A program made the translations under genes and the position numbers. From Macrobrachium rosenbergii (lineage: Eukaryota > Arthropoda > Malacostraca > Decapoda > Palaemonidae), in assembly GCF_040412425.1 (NCBI RefSeq), contig NC_089756.1, positions 9,181,226 to 9,245,225 of the forward strand: a DNA stretch of 64,000 nucleotides. The letters are read 5' to 3'. The notes under the pieces were generated by a model. It searched no databases and had not been told where the DNA came from. It saw nothing but the letters and a program-made list of their open reading frames with translations. This document shows, piece after piece, positions 1 to 13,425 of the stretch. Every line of letters starts with the position of its first letter. The first letter of the stretch is position 1.

Positions 1-6
1 ACCGAT

Positions 7-158
7 AAACTCTCTCTCTCTCTCTCTTTCTCCTCCCTAACACTCCCTCTACTCTCTCTCTCACTTCCTCTCCCTCTCTCTCTTTCCCTCTTTCTCCTTC
101 ATGACACCCCTCTACTCTCTCTCACTTCCTCTCCCTCTCACACTCTCTCCCTTTCCAG
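7..158. repeat. CT-rich low-complexity tract
   Basis: Near-continuous CT/CCT pyrimidine repeat with two similar blocks (both contain the same run of tctctctcacttcctc). The open frame through it is a low-complexity shadow, not a gene. Confidence 0.9.
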
Positions 159-493
159 TTAAGATAGTTGCCTCAGTTACATTGCCCAGCATTTTTGACA
201 TTTTATATCTCACCACTTCTCACCCCCTATTCATATCGGGGGTGAACTTGGACTTAAAGGGCATCGGGAGTTACTATCCATCTCAGCGACCTCGAAAACT
301 ATGGATTAGACACTAATATATGTCATTTTCGGTTGTTTTTACATGCCACCCCTTTCCCACCCCCACCCCCTTTGGTGCCAGTGATGTCTTACCCCACAGT
401 GTTCTTTTCCAGATTGTAAGTCATATGCATACCAAGTTTGGTTGAAATTGCTCAATGCTTTTCAGAGTTATGCTGGAACATATACACACATAC

Positions 494-523
494 CATACAT
501 ACATACATACATACATACATTTT

Positions 524-588
<65 letters not shown>
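494..588. repeat. (ATAC)n then (AT)n compound microsatellite
   Basis: Tetranucleotide ATAC units (about 494-520) pass into a pure AT dinucleotide tract (534-588). Confidence 0.95.
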
Positions 589-590
<2 letters not shown>

Positions 591-1656
591 AATGTATGTT
601 CCTTAAACTTTAATGCACTATTTAGATATGAGGTAATACCTTTCTCTAAAAGTATAAATGTAATGTGATACGATACTATTTAAGCTGATGGGCAGCCATG
701 CGTAGAGAAGGTTTAATAAAAAAATATCATCTTAATTCATCCTCTTTTTATTTAAAAAATGAAAACTCCACTGTCTAGATAAAGAACGGAGAGCAAAAAA
801 TTCCTCAGGAACTTACGTATCAACCTGAAAATAAATAAAAGTTTGTGTTACATAAAACAGATATTATGGAATTAATGCAACATCCTACCTGTCATGTCAA
901 TTTGATTTTAATTGCACTACTACATTGGAAATAGATTTTAAGAGTTCGTTGAAAGAACTAGAGGCAGATGTTGAATTTTTCAGTGTGGTGAGTTCGCTTT
1001 CCATAACAAAACACAACCCTGACGCACAAGCGTTTTTTTCGCTCAATGGTCAGTTTATTTCGGAAAAACAGTACCATTATGTTATCTGAAAAATCTATCT
1101 TATTTTAATTATACATTGTCCAGTTCACTAGGTAATAGTTAACTTTTAGCAGTGGGGAGTACCAAGTAGGGTTTATTTTGGCATAACATTACCATTCTGT
1201 TATCTGGAAAATCCACCTCATTTGAATAACATATTGCCTAAGTCACTAGATAATACTTACCTTTTAGCAGTGGGGGAGTACCATACTAATCTGCAATGCC
1301 TTTTGCAAAGTGGTAGGTACTTACCCATTTTCTTAAACTCAAAAATGTTTATACCATATCAAAGTGTCCGATTTGACATTTGACGTTTTTATATTTTGAT
1401 ATTCTAGAGTCTAACATTTGCACACTTAACAATTTCTATATTAAACAAGTTTCTTACCTAAGTGAAGGTACTTTTTGAATTATCAGTCTTCTTGATTAAG
1501 GAATCCAGATTTCTACGGTGTTTTAGAATGTAAATTATAAGATATTTCGATACTAGCACTACGGAAAGGTAACTTTTTAACCTTCCGTGTAAGGCGATCA
1601 ATGCTAGAATTTAATGTAATCTAATGAACGGCTTTGTCAGCTCGATGCAAGGTGAT

Positions 1657-1658
<2 letters not shown>
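589..1658. other. AT-rich region without recognisable gene
   Basis: No coding region of useful length is seen. Two loosely similar segments (about 1110-1170 and 1220-1290) both contain a variant of 'cttttagcagtggggagtacca', so a short duplicated motif about 120 bp apart is present. Nothing else is recognised. Confidence 0.5.
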
Positions 1659-1954
<296 letters not shown>

Positions 1955-2108
1955 TATCGCCACCTTTCAAAAAGAAGGGGAAAAATCGCGGTTGATTTAC
2001 GCTTGCCTACGTAAAATATTCGGATTAATAAATGGAGACTCTCGTAAAAAAAAAGGCTAAAATTATGAAATATAGGAAGCAGGCTTCGCCGGAATTATTT
2101 TTATTATA

Positions 2109-2313
2109 TTTCGTATAAGGTCCACAACAATATATCAGTGGTAGAATGTGAGACTTTATGAAAATGTATAGAAAGCTTTCGAACCCTATCCTGGGTTCAT
2201 CTCCAGTCCAGTTGAACTAAAGATGAACCCAGGATAGGGTTCGGAAGCATTTTATACATTTTTATAAAGTCTCACATTCTACCACTGATGTATTATTGTG
2301 GACCTTATACAAA
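2109..2313. repeat. Inverted repeat (foldback), about 90-bp arms
   Basis: The left arm (about 2110-2202) is the reverse complement of the right arm (about 2222-2313) with few mismatches. Both arms carry the motif gtggtagaatgtgagactt or its complement. A loop of about 20 bp separates them. No coding sequence lies inside. Confidence 0.9.
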
Positions 2314-2517
2314 GTTACCCCTATTCTGGGCATTGAGAGTTCTATGAATCATTATTATTATTCAGAAGATGAACCCTATTCATATGGGACAAGCCCACCA
2401 AAGGGGCAATTGACTTGAAATTCAAGCTTCCGAAAAATGAAAAGAATGAAAAATGGAAAGAATTAGCAGAAGGTACTGGGAAATACAGAAAGGAGAGGTC
2501 ACTTATAAACAAGTAAA

Positions 2518-2935
2518 AAAATGCGCCGAATTTTCTTCGGCGCAATCGAGTTTTCTATACAGCCACTACAGCGTATAATCAAGGACACCGAAAATAGATT
2601 TATCTTTCGGTGGTCTCGGTATAACGCTGTATGAGCCGCGGCCCATGAAACTTTAACCACGGCCCGGTGGTGACCTATTCTATATCGTTCCCAGAAGCAC
2701 GATTATAGCCAGCTGTAACCTTAAATAAAATAAAAACTACTGAGGAGAATAAAGGGCTGCAATTTGGTATGTTTGATGATTGGAGGTTTGGGTGATCAAC
2801 ATACCAATTTGCAGCCTTCTAGCCTCAGTAGTTTTTAAGATCTGAGGGCGGACAGAAAAAAAGTGAGGACGGACAGACAAAGCCGGCACAATAGTTTTCT
2901 TTAACAGAAAGCTAAAAAAGGAAAAATAAGTTAAC
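2518..2935. repeat. Dispersed multi-hairpin repeat element
   Basis: The segment contains consecutive strong hairpins. The first (2522-2544) has arms tgcgccgaa/ttcggcgca. The second (about 2585-2612) has arms caccgaaa/tttcggtg and sits inside an outer acagcgt/acgctgt stem (about 2570-2630). The third (2732-2836) has arms aaaactactgagg/cctcagtagtttt followed by a second paired block. The stacked design suggests a mobile or structured element; I recall similar sequence as common in decapod transcripts, but this is unverified memory. Confidence 0.6.
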
Positions 2936-3423
2936 AAAGTAAGTAAATTATTAAAACACAAGGAGAATTGTGTTGGTGTAGTAATATCCCTCCATTCATC
3001 GTAGCAATGCTCGTAACTACCATGATTTATTCAATAATCTCTGAAATATTCTTTACGGAAGAGAATAGAATACTCTTTTCCGTGATTCCTTAACTTCGAG
3101 CTATTTTCGTCTCTCCCGGAAACATTCGATTTTTAGATTTCGCATGATAACTGTCTATGATCATTATTAGTTTTTTTTTTTTTTTACCTCTTTCTGAAAC
3201 CTTTGATTTTAGTAAGAAACAGTTGTCATCAGACAAAAGGGAGAAAAAAAATCATCTGATAGGATTTTTTTTTTATTGACAAAACAAAAGAGAATCTGTC
3301 TATTGCTTTTCATGTCTGCGTTTTCAATTGATACCCGTCATCTCTCTGCGTTCTTCTTCTCCGATATTAGAGTTGAGAAGTTATTCGTGTTTGACTGTAT
3401 CCTGCTGCACGTGATTTTGTTTT

Positions 3424-3426
<3 letters not shown>

Positions 3427-3481
<55 letters not shown>
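3427..3481. repeat. (GA)n microsatellite
   Basis: Pure GA dinucleotide tract of about 54 bp, with a short second GA block near 3545-3560. Confidence 0.97.
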
Positions 3482-3482
<1 letters not shown>

Positions 3483-3932
3483 TAATTAAAGAGATTGAAT
3501 TTCATGTTGACAGTGATAGTGATGTAAGTTATTTTTCATTTGGAGAGAAAGAGAGAGAGACCCTTCTAATAAATCAAACATGCGTAATTTGTCTCTTCAG
3601 TTGATTATTTGTTTTAAAGACTGCTGTTTTTTTATATATATTTAACAGAATTGTACCAATCTTTCTTAAAATATCTGCATCTTTTGGTGCTCGACTTAAT
3701 AATTTTTTATGCTATTTCAACTTGCAGTTCTCCACAGTAAGCGAAAGTGGCGCATATATAATCGGATTATCTCTTTCAATCATAGTTGTTTTGCAGAAAG
3801 CAATCTCCTTTTTCGTTTTCTTTCTAAATTATTCTCTTTTCCTTCTCCTTCTCTATTTTTTCTGTCTATATTTAATAATAATTGGTCGAATTTCTTCGAT
3901 CTTCGAATAGGGTTCATCTTCGGAATATAATA

Positions 3933-3933
<1 letters not shown>

Positions 3934-3995
<62 letters not shown>
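3934..3995. repeat. (AAT)n microsatellite, left of palindrome
   Basis: Trinucleotide AAT repeat directly abutting the left arm of the foldback at 3996-4261. Confidence 0.95.
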
Positions 3996-3996
<1 letters not shown>

Positions 3997-4261
3997 GAAA
4001 GAGAAACCCACAAGATTCTTGTGTATAACTTGTTTACTGGTAAATATTTACATATTACTTTTGATCTCGAGTACTTTCAGGTCCTAACTGTGACCCTTTT
4101 TCAAGAGATGAGGTAGTCAGGCTGGTTCAAGGCCCCGCAATCTTCTCATCCCTTGAAAAAGGGTCACAGTTAGGACCTGAATGTACTCCAGATCAAAAGT
4201 AATATGTAAATGTTTACCAGTAAACAAGTTATACACAAGAATCTTGTGGGTTTCTCTTTCC
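3996..4261. repeat. 266-bp near-perfect palindrome
   Basis: The left arm begins ggaaagagaaaccc and the right arm ends gggtttctctttcc. Complementarity runs for more than 100 bp per arm with few mismatches, including the block aaaaagggtcacagttagg. The loop is about 50 bp near 4105-4153. It is bracketed on both sides by AAT repeats, on the left directly (3934-3995) and on the right about 37 bp away (4299-4370). Confidence 0.93.
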
Positions 4262-4296
4262 ATCTTCAGAAGAAAACTGAAAGAAGTTTTTGTTTG

Positions 4297-4298
<2 letters not shown>

Positions 4299-4369
<71 letters not shown>

Positions 4370-4370
4370 T
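4299..4370. repeat. (AAT)n microsatellite, right of palindrome
   Basis: Trinucleotide AAT/TAA repeat of about 70 bp following the foldback. Confidence 0.95.
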
Positions 4371-4584
4371 CAACAAACAGGATTGACTAAATTACGGAAA
4401 GAAGACAAGAGGGAATCACCTAAGAAAAATATGGTGTGGAGAGAAGGCTACTGCCCCATGACAAATGTTTTTATCCGTTTTATTATTTTCTATGCCAACA
4501 CTGTAGCTTTTTGTTTTTATGAGTAGTGCTACCTCTACAGACAATGAGGCTGTTGTTTGTTGTTGGATTAATATATAATTCATA

Positions 4585-4585
4585 A

Positions 4586-4652
<67 letters not shown>

Positions 4653-4668
4653 ACATACACATACACAC

Positions 4669-4729
<61 letters not shown>

Positions 4730-4755
4730 ATATATATATGTGTGTGTCTGTGTAT

Positions 4756-4823
<68 letters not shown>

Positions 4824-4830
4824 TAATATA

Positions 4831-4901
<71 letters not shown>
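4585..4901. repeat. (AT)n/(GT)n compound microsatellite cluster
   Basis: Several AT blocks are interspersed with GT/AC blocks (for example 4634-4652). Open frames on both strands are repeat artefacts. Confidence 0.97.
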
Positions 4902-4904
<3 letters not shown>

Positions 4905-5351
4905 CGGCTTCAAAAGCTATGACTTACAATACAAAGAAATGAGAAATTAAGTAAAGTCATTATAATGAAGCTTGCTGTTATGGCCATGCCTTACACTTTA
5001 TGCAACTGTTCCAAGATGCAAGAGACTTGCTTGAAGATAACAGCAAACAAAATAAACAGCAGGGGATTGCAAACCTTACAACGAAAAGGCAGAAGAGAAA
5101 GTAAAAAAAATGCTGCAGTCTAAAGTTAAATAATTTTCTAGAACGATTAAGAAGAGACATTGCGCTTTTTCCGTGAGCGAATGAAGCACATCCTTTTAAT
5201 CCCGTAATTTTATGAAGTAACAAATAATCCTCCGATACCGTGACTTTGCTATACTGGCGCACGTGACGTAACGCTGAGCAGACATAATTTTTCTCTGTAA
5301 ATGGAAACACCGAAGAACGTAGCGACTCCGGCACCTGGACTGCACTCGCGT
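4902..5351. other. Unrecognised segment with weak minus-strand open frame
   Basis: A 118-codon minus-strand open frame (4978-5334) contains hydrophobic Phe/Leu/Cys-rich stretches but no motif I recognise. It has no visible coding context, so I do not call it a gene. Confidence 0.4.
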
Positions 5352-6365
<1,014 letters not shown>

Positions 6366-6817
6366 CCTACACGATTGTGCATCTCTTCACCATTATTATT
6401 ATTATTATTATTATTATCAGAATACGCTGCTGTAGATTAAGTAAAGAAATCGCAATTTACTTAGCAAACTTCTACAGAATGCCAAAAAAGAAAAAAAAAT
6501 AAGTAAAAGTAATATATAATAAATAAATAAATGCTATCAATATGTGCTTCAGAATGCCGTCAACCAGGATGTTCAGATTACAGCATCAAGCGTCTTGCAA
6601 TAATAATAATGATTATGAAAATAATAACAATAATGATTTTTCCTTTCAAACATCAGCATTGAAACCCATAGCTATTTATTTCTCACCAGTCGCTCAGGAA
6701 CAAGCTATTAGAGATATTAAGTTTGGTTCAATTTCTATTTTAAGATAAAAGGAAGTTGATCCGATCTTGTATTTGCATTGGTAAATTGGTACCTTGAAAA
6801 CCACGCGATCACGAGTC

Positions 6818-6819
<2 letters not shown>

Positions 6820-6885
<66 letters not shown>

Positions 6886-6896
6886 AATAATAATAA
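6820..6896. repeat. (ATT)n/(AAT)n microsatellite
   Basis: About 62 bp of ATT units switch to AAT units on the same strand, giving a small self-complementary tract. Confidence 0.95.
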
Positions 6897-9800
6897 AAGC
6901 TGGTAGGCATTCTTAGAGCAAGCATAAACAAACGGTGCCAAAAGAAGAAATGAGAATAAAATAGTAAAAACGAAAGTAAGTAATAATGAAAATAAATCTA
7001 CAAACTTGACCACATGCATTAAACGGCTATCGAGATAAAAAGTAAAAGAAAAATAAATATGAAGGCAGTAAATGCAAGGCCCTACTAGACCTTGATTAAA
7101 TTCTAAATCACGGCGCCGAGGCTTACCGTAATTCGAATAAAAAGGTAACGATGCCGGGATCAACCAATAGATGCGTTGGGTACTCCGCAACTGCTGTTAC
7201 TTCGACGCCTGAGGAGCGAATGATGACCAGGAGAGTAGCAGCGGTCATCGTAGTCTCTCTTACGACACCTCAGTCATGCGCGCCATGTCCGAAAAAAGTG
7301 ATCGATGGGTTCTCTGAACTATTTCTTTTTATTATTAATATTATTATTATATTCCTATCCAAATGGAAATTTGAAAAAGGAAACGGTAAATAATGATAAA
7401 AAAGACAGATGGAAATTCTCATAAGGAAAAATCAGGAAGAAGTGATGAACGAATGATAAAAACATATAGTTGGACTTTTTTTATAAACTTCATAAGTATT
7501 GCTTCTAAATATTTTTTATGCTGTTGAAAGAATTATTATCAAAATATTGAAAAACGGACGATCTTTTTGAATACACTGAAGATTGCACTGAAAAGAGGGT
7601 CAAATTTCACAGCTTTCCATTTTTTAAGATCTGAAGCATCTGATTACATAGAATTAAATAAAAAAAAAATTAGATTTTCTTCTAAGTGTCAGTAGGAGGA
7701 TGAAACGAAACAAAATGGCTACGTAAGTAACAATGAGCTGAAAATAACATTTCAAAGTATTTTGGAATATAAAATGGGCCCTCTTGAGTCTGTACAATTG
7801 TGAATATTCATATTTCTGTGTGCATGTTTGTCAACATACTGTAGAGAACACCGACATATTAAATACCGTCCTTTTTCTTATGAGTAACCTTTCAATGTTT
7901 TGAACTGGTGTTCCATTCATTTAATTTTATTACATATTGAATAATGAATTCATGAAGCGTTAATCTTTATTCAGATTACAAAGTCTTTATTCGATTTTGA
8001 TTTGTACAAAATTAAAATGACAACAAAAATTAATTTAAAGTTGAAGATTTCGTGCAAAAGCGGTTAAAAATTTCATAGGCAATCAATGTGATAACAAAAA
8101 TCTTTGAGCTATCTACGTAACATTCATTGTGTCTGAATACCATTAGCAAGAATAATGGTAAACTAGAAAGTCAAATTATGCTAAAACACAGATCTTCATT
8201 AAAAATGCGGTAAACAATGCAAACATTTAGTAAATATTGACATTATTTATATGAACTAAGAAAATGGATAGAAATTTTTTCAGCATTGCTGTATCTTAAG
8301 TTACCAGTATTTACTTTAAAAAAGCTTGCTGCGCTCATGATGAGCTGTTCCAGGCGGAAGCAACATCTCTGTACATAGAAATCAATTAACTGACAACACT
8401 AAAAAGTTATATGATATATAGATTGTGGTCACGGAAGCACAGAGTCCCGAGGGAGACTGCCAGGTCTTGACAGTTTGAGGGGGTTGTTTATCAAAGGCTA
8501 GTTCTAAAGGAACAGCACGCTAATGAACTTTCCAGTGTTTTCGGACATTCTATATGTTCCTTTTTCTGCCAGCATATTAAGGATATAAGCACATCTTTCA
8601 ATAAAGGGACACGATACACAGCGTTGTCGTCTTTTCTGCATAACGTTTGTCAAGATCAACACGAGCATCCTTCTGTACAGAATCAGAAATGAGCAGCAAT
8701 TCAGAGCAGGGATTTGCTTATCAGTTTTGAAATAATAGTGCAATTGAAAACAGTCTATTTAATTGGCCTCATACAGATAGCTGTATGAAACTAAGAGAGA
8801 GAATATATATCTATAATCATCATACGAAGTAAGAAAGGGGCTGTTTTGAAAACGCATTCAGGAAAGGTTCATTAGAGTTTATGAGATGAATGTTTTTGCT
8901 CATCACATGTGGTTGGTTGGTGTTATGGAACTAGTAATGCAAACCACACAACTATGCTTGCGGATCCCTGGTGGGTTTAACCTACACCAGGATAAGTAAA
9001 ACCTATTGTTAGAGTCTCTGGATTCCTCTGTATGTGGATGTGTGTATATGCCTTGTCACCTTATCCCTTTTTAGAAAGTGTGCGTAAAGACCAGATGGTG
9101 TCATCCTCTAGAGGCAGTCTTTGCAAAATTGCTGATAAGAAAGTGTTAATAATTATACATAGAGGTGATACTTACTTGTGCTTGTTTGAAGTACACATGT
9201 TCAAGATTACATCCACTGCTAATTGTCTTTTTATTATTTAATTTATTCCTATTCTTTTTATAAACAATATGATTTCTGGAATATTAGTACTGTCGGAAAA
9301 CAAAACTGGGAATCATCAGTATCAAGCATTAACTTTGCCTGGTGTATATATCTTTCTATAACGTTAGTTAAGGAGCTATAGTTTTTTCTAATGACATACA
9401 GTGTTATATTTTACTTATGTAATGAAGGGATCTTAACGCATTTCTACAAAAAACAGTAAATTATTGAATGTTAAGAATGAAGCACCTGTTATACTTCTGT
9501 CCTCTGCAATATTTTCTTTCATACAATTGTTTTATTTCATTTTTCAAAGTACATTAGTTGGAATTTACAAGATAGCATCGGTTGCTGCCCTTGTATTACA
9601 TTTGTAAGGATGGTATAGAGTGACATACTGGCTGGGTGTTGTCTAGTTTATTGGTGGTTCCTTACTGAATCAGTGTACGGAATCTTCTAAGTTATTATTG
9701 GCTGGGGCGAGCCGCAAAGTAGTTTCTACACACAGACAGGGCAAAACAGAGGTAATGTTTCGGACATCTGTGTTTGTTGACAGACAAACAGATGGCGATT

Positions 9801-10097
9801 GTGAGAGACATAATAAACGTACAATTATAAAACAGATATCAATGGAAAGGCCAGAAAATTCTACATATGGACAGTTGCATGAGATTCGAGACAGATTAAT
9901 TAATACAATGCAGTAGCATAATATATGTGAAATGGCGAGACGTTTGGCGTCTTCACAAACAGAAACATACATACAGTTTGATACAGAAGATTCGGTGGGA
10001 CATTGTGAGTACATGATTGGAATGCTTGCATGGCAGTGCAAGTAGTGGCGATTGTACATAAATCAAGACAACAATGGTTAGGGAGAAACAGACGGAA
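6897..10097. other. About 3.2 kb with no recognisable gene
   Basis: AT-rich sequence with only short open frames (the longest is 129 codons on the minus strand at 9670-10059) and no protein motif, TIR, LTR or long repeat that I can recognise. It ends at the target-site duplication of the gypsy element. Confidence 0.6.
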
Positions 10098-10102
10098 ATA
10101 TT

Positions 10103-10518
10103 TTAAGAGGTGCAAAAAATGAGCAGGTAAAAGAGTATTGTTACTTTATTCATGATCCAGGCAGTTTATATAGCGGCAGACTGACGTCGCGCCACGGAAT
10201 ACAATGGGAGCAAGGGTGACTTGAGGTCGATAATAATTAATAATAATTACAGCAAACGAGTACACTTTACAATATGCAAATAGACAGAATTGAAGTTGAA
10301 TACAATCTTGATGCCTGCGAAAGAAGAATACATGGTACACAAATCGAAGACAGGTAAACAATTATATACATAGTTTAAATTATTGGATTTACGTGACCCG
10401 GCACGCCAGGTGTGACGAATTGTAGAGGCAAAGAAAATGGGACGTCACCATAGAAAACTTGCTCAGCAGAGACTTTACAGATAACATGCTCAGCAGAGAC
10501 TTTACAAATGACTTTACA
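10103..10518 (-). repeat. Gypsy 3' LTR
   Basis: On the minus strand it begins TGTAAAG and is 416 bp. By hand alignment it differs from the other LTR at about 19 positions (roughly 95% identity), with no length change. Confidence 0.92.
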
Positions 10519-10698
10519 AATACTCCCCCCCAAGACGTGGGTAACGTCTGATTATTCAGCGTATCTGCTGGGGCACTGAAGGGTGCCACGGCTGCGTGAG
10601 GACATCGGCGGGACGCCCTGTGTGTAGGGGTGGCTGACTGCGGGTGTGGGTGGGTGCTTCCGGGGAAGGCCATGTGCCCGCTTCTTACGAGGGACCGG

Positions 10699-11902
10699 CT
10701 ATGGCGACGGCTGCTCAGGCGGAGGGTGCGGTGTGGTGACGTCTGTGTCCTCCTCCAGGAGGGTGGGCTTGACACGGTCTACTGACACCCAGTCGTTCTT
10801 CCTGTGAAGGGTGAGCAGGAACGCCTTGTTGTTCCGCTCCAGCACGCAGAAGGTCCCCCTGTAGGGCCTGGTCAGTGGTTGGCGGACGGCATCATCCCTG
10901 ACAAAGACGTGGGTGGTGGAGGACAGCCCGGGTGGCGTGAAGGTGGCCGACCTGTCAGTATATGTCTGCTTGCAGAGGCTGAACTTGCCGACAATGTCGT
11001 GAAGCCTCTGGACAGATGGGTTGTGGCGGTCCTCTGTAACTAGCTCGCCCGGGACCACGAGGGGCTCGCCGTAGGTTTTCTCAGCTGCGGACGGGGCGCC
11101 ATCGGCTCTGGGGGTGGTTCTCAGCCTGAGGAGGACCCACGGCAGTTGGTATTTCCAGTCCCCGGCAGTGCAGCGGGCCATAAGGGACGCCTTCAGGGAC
11201 CTGTGAAACCACTCAACCAAGCCATTGGCAGCAGGGTTGTAGGCTGTGGTGGTGTGATGAGCTGTCCCCAGCAGCTGAGCCAGGGCGGACCACAACTCGG
11301 ACAGGAAGGCAGGGCCCCTGTCGGTTGTGATGTGGTCTGGGACGCCAAAGCGGCTGATCCAACTGGAGAGCAGGGCCTCGGCGCATGCGCTGGCGGTGGC
11401 TTCTTGCATTGGCATGGCTTTGGGCCACCTCGTTGAGCGGTTGACCACTGTCAGGAGATATCTGGACCTGCCTGATGGGGGAAGGGGCCCGATGACGTCG
11501 ATGTGAACATGGCTGAACTGCCGCCCTGGCTGTGGGAACTCGCCTACCCCGGACTCGGTGTAACGCCCCACCTTGCTGGTTTGGCACTGCAGGCACTGCC
11601 TCGCCCAGGTCCTCGCGTTCTTCTGCACTCCGTGCCGGACGAACTTCTCTGACAGCAGTTTGGCTGTCGTCCTGCCAGAGGTGTGTGACAGCCCGTGGAT
11701 GACGTCGAATACCTGACAGCGGCGGGGCCGGCCGGTACTGACATCGCAGAGGAGATTTGGGCCCCCAGGGGCGAGGGGCACGTCCCTCCACTTCAGGGAT
11801 GTGATGGCGGTGCAGTAGGCTGGGGTCTCTGAGTCGGCGGCCTGCTTCCTGGCGAGGTCTTCGTAGTTGATCCTGGGCTGCACCGCGTTAAGCTTGACTC
11901 TG
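10699..11902 (-). pseudogene. Gypsy integrase (3' end of pol)
   Basis: This is the C-terminal part of a 511-codon minus-strand open frame. The HHCC zinc-binding region (spaced His residues, then CLQC) is followed by the integrase core: first Asp in HIDVIGP, second Asp in TTDRGP, and Glu in NGLVEWFHRSLK. The C-terminal region has the beta-rich pattern VSVDRVKP typical of gypsy integrases. The DDE triad is therefore intact and this frame alone is open to its stop. The first 85 or so codons of the open frame are an out-of-frame shadow of RNase H, so the real protein does not start at the first Met. Function: insertion of cDNA into the host genome, now probably lost because upstream pol is broken. 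Confidence 0.88.
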
Positions 11903-11911
11903 GAGAGGGCG

Positions 11912-12400
11912 TCAGCCACAGGGTTCTTCCTGCCGGGGAGGTAATTGACGGAGCAGGTGAACTCCGCGATGGCCGAGAGGTGTTGCTGCTGCCTGGAAGA
12001 CCAAGCTTGGTGAAGGCGTGGACCAGCGGCTGGTGGTCCGTGTAGATTGTGAGGGGCGTGCCCTCCAGGAGGAACTTGAAATGCCGGACTGCACGGTACA
12101 CTGTGCAGAGTTCCTGGGCGAAGGTGCTGTAGTGGGCCTCTGTGTGGTTGAACTTCTTGCTGAAGAAGGAGATGGGCTGGGGGTGCCGTCGATGACCTGC
12201 TCCAGGACAGCTCTACAGGCGACGCTGCTGGCATCCGTCGTCAGCTGGAGGGGGGCGGTGGGATCCTGGTGGGCCAAGGCGGTTGCCTCAGCGAGGGCAG
12301 CCTTCGTCAGGGAGAAGGCCTGCTGCTGGCTGGGTCCCCACACTAAGGACTTTGGTTGGCCTTTCAGGGTCTCTGTCAGGGGGGCCATGTGTGTGCAATC
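11912..12400 (-). pseudogene. Gypsy RNase H (frameshifted)
   Basis: RNase H motifs are spread over several minus-strand frames: TTDASS (first catalytic Asp), YRAVRHFKFLLEG, then IYTDHQPLVH, and a final segment NYLPGRKNPVADALSR. This pattern is diagnostic of gypsy RNase H. At least two frame changes separate these blocks. Confidence 0.8.
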
Positions 12401-13215
12401 CCGGGGATGAACCTCCTGTAGTAGTTCACCATCCAGAGGAACTCCTGGATGGCCTTGACGGAGGTGGGGATGGGAAACCTGGTGACAGCTGTGACTTTGG
12501 ATGTGAGCGGGCGGACACCATCCGGGGATACCTCGTGGCCCAGGAAGTCGGCTTTCTGGACGCCGAAGGTGCACTTGTCGAAGCGTACGACGAGGCCGTT
12601 CTCCTGCAGGTGCTGCAGGATTGCCCGGATGTGCTTCTGGTGCTCCTTGTGGGACCTGGAAAATATAAGGATATCATCCACGTAGCAGACGCAGAACTTT
12701 AGGTCCCCCAGGATGCTGTCCATGAGCCGCTGGAAAGTCGCCCCGACGTTCCTCAGGCTGAAGGTGGAGAAGGCGAAGACGTAGGACCCGAAAGGCGTGA
12801 TGATGGCAGTCTTCGGTATGTCCTCTGGCATGACTGGTACCTAGAAATAAGATTTCAAAAGATCCAATTTAGTGAATATTTTGGCCCCGTGGAAGGAGGC
12901 CGTGAGATCCTGCATGTTTGGCAGGGGGTAATGGTCAGGTTCTGTTGCGAGGTTGAGCCACCTGTAGTCGCCGCAGGGTCTCCAGGAGCTGTCTGGTTTC
13001 TGCACCATGTGGAGGGGCGAGTCCCGCGGGCTGGAGGCCTTCTTACATATTCCCATCCACTCCATTTCGGCGGACGCGTTCTTGGCCTCCTGAAGGCGCC
13101 GAGGGGGAAGCCTCTGGAACCTTGCATGTGCAGGGGGGCCCTTTGTTTTTATGTGATGGTAGATGCCATGTTTGGCTGGGGCCCCAGGTATCTGGCGGAG
13201 CTCGGGCCTGAACAC
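12376..13215 (-). pseudogene. Gypsy reverse transcriptase
   Basis: Two adjacent minus-strand frames carry the RT blocks in order. Frame 12841-13215 has WRPCGDYRWLN and FTKLDLLKSYF (first catalytic Asp). Frame 12376-12831 has FGLxN-like FSLRNVGATFQRLMD, then YVDD (catalytic), LGHEV and the connection region. The two are split by a stop near 12838. Upstream (about 13330-13420) the minus strand reads GADFLAHF, the usual end of a retroviral-type protease, in a different frame. The RT would have copied element RNA into DNA in cytoplasmic particles. Confidence 0.88.
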
Positions 13216-13425
13216 GTCAGGGAACTCCTTCAGCAGCTGAGTACTGGTGGGGGGGCAGCGGAGCAGATGGTAGGCGCCTTGGGTCCCATTGCTAACGGGA
13301 GGGACTGGCAGGAGTCGGTGTTGAGGAGGCGCCCTACTCCGACCGACGTCGACTGCCTGCCTGAAGTGGGCAAGAAAGTCCGCACCCAGGAGCGGGGTCC
13401 CTGACGGGTACCTGCTTCATTGCCT

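Noticed and set aside
2570..2690. Self-cleaving ribozyme in the hairpin-rich segment
   Set aside because: I looked for the hammerhead core (ctgatgag...gaaa) and did not find it on either strand; an HDV-like fold could not be confirmed by eye.
4978..5334. 118-codon minus-strand open frame
   Set aside because: Unusual composition (Phe, Leu, Cys) with no motif or neighbour support; probably chance.
6735..7190. 151-codon minus-strand open frame
   Set aside because: Contains a long poly-Ile run from the ATT repeat; the rest has no recognisable domain.
10699..11900. Long plus-strand open frames opposite the gypsy pol (for example 11146-11436, 12018-12410, 12889-13404)
   Set aside because: They are antisense shadows of the GC-rich pol; GC-rich DNA has few stops on any strand.
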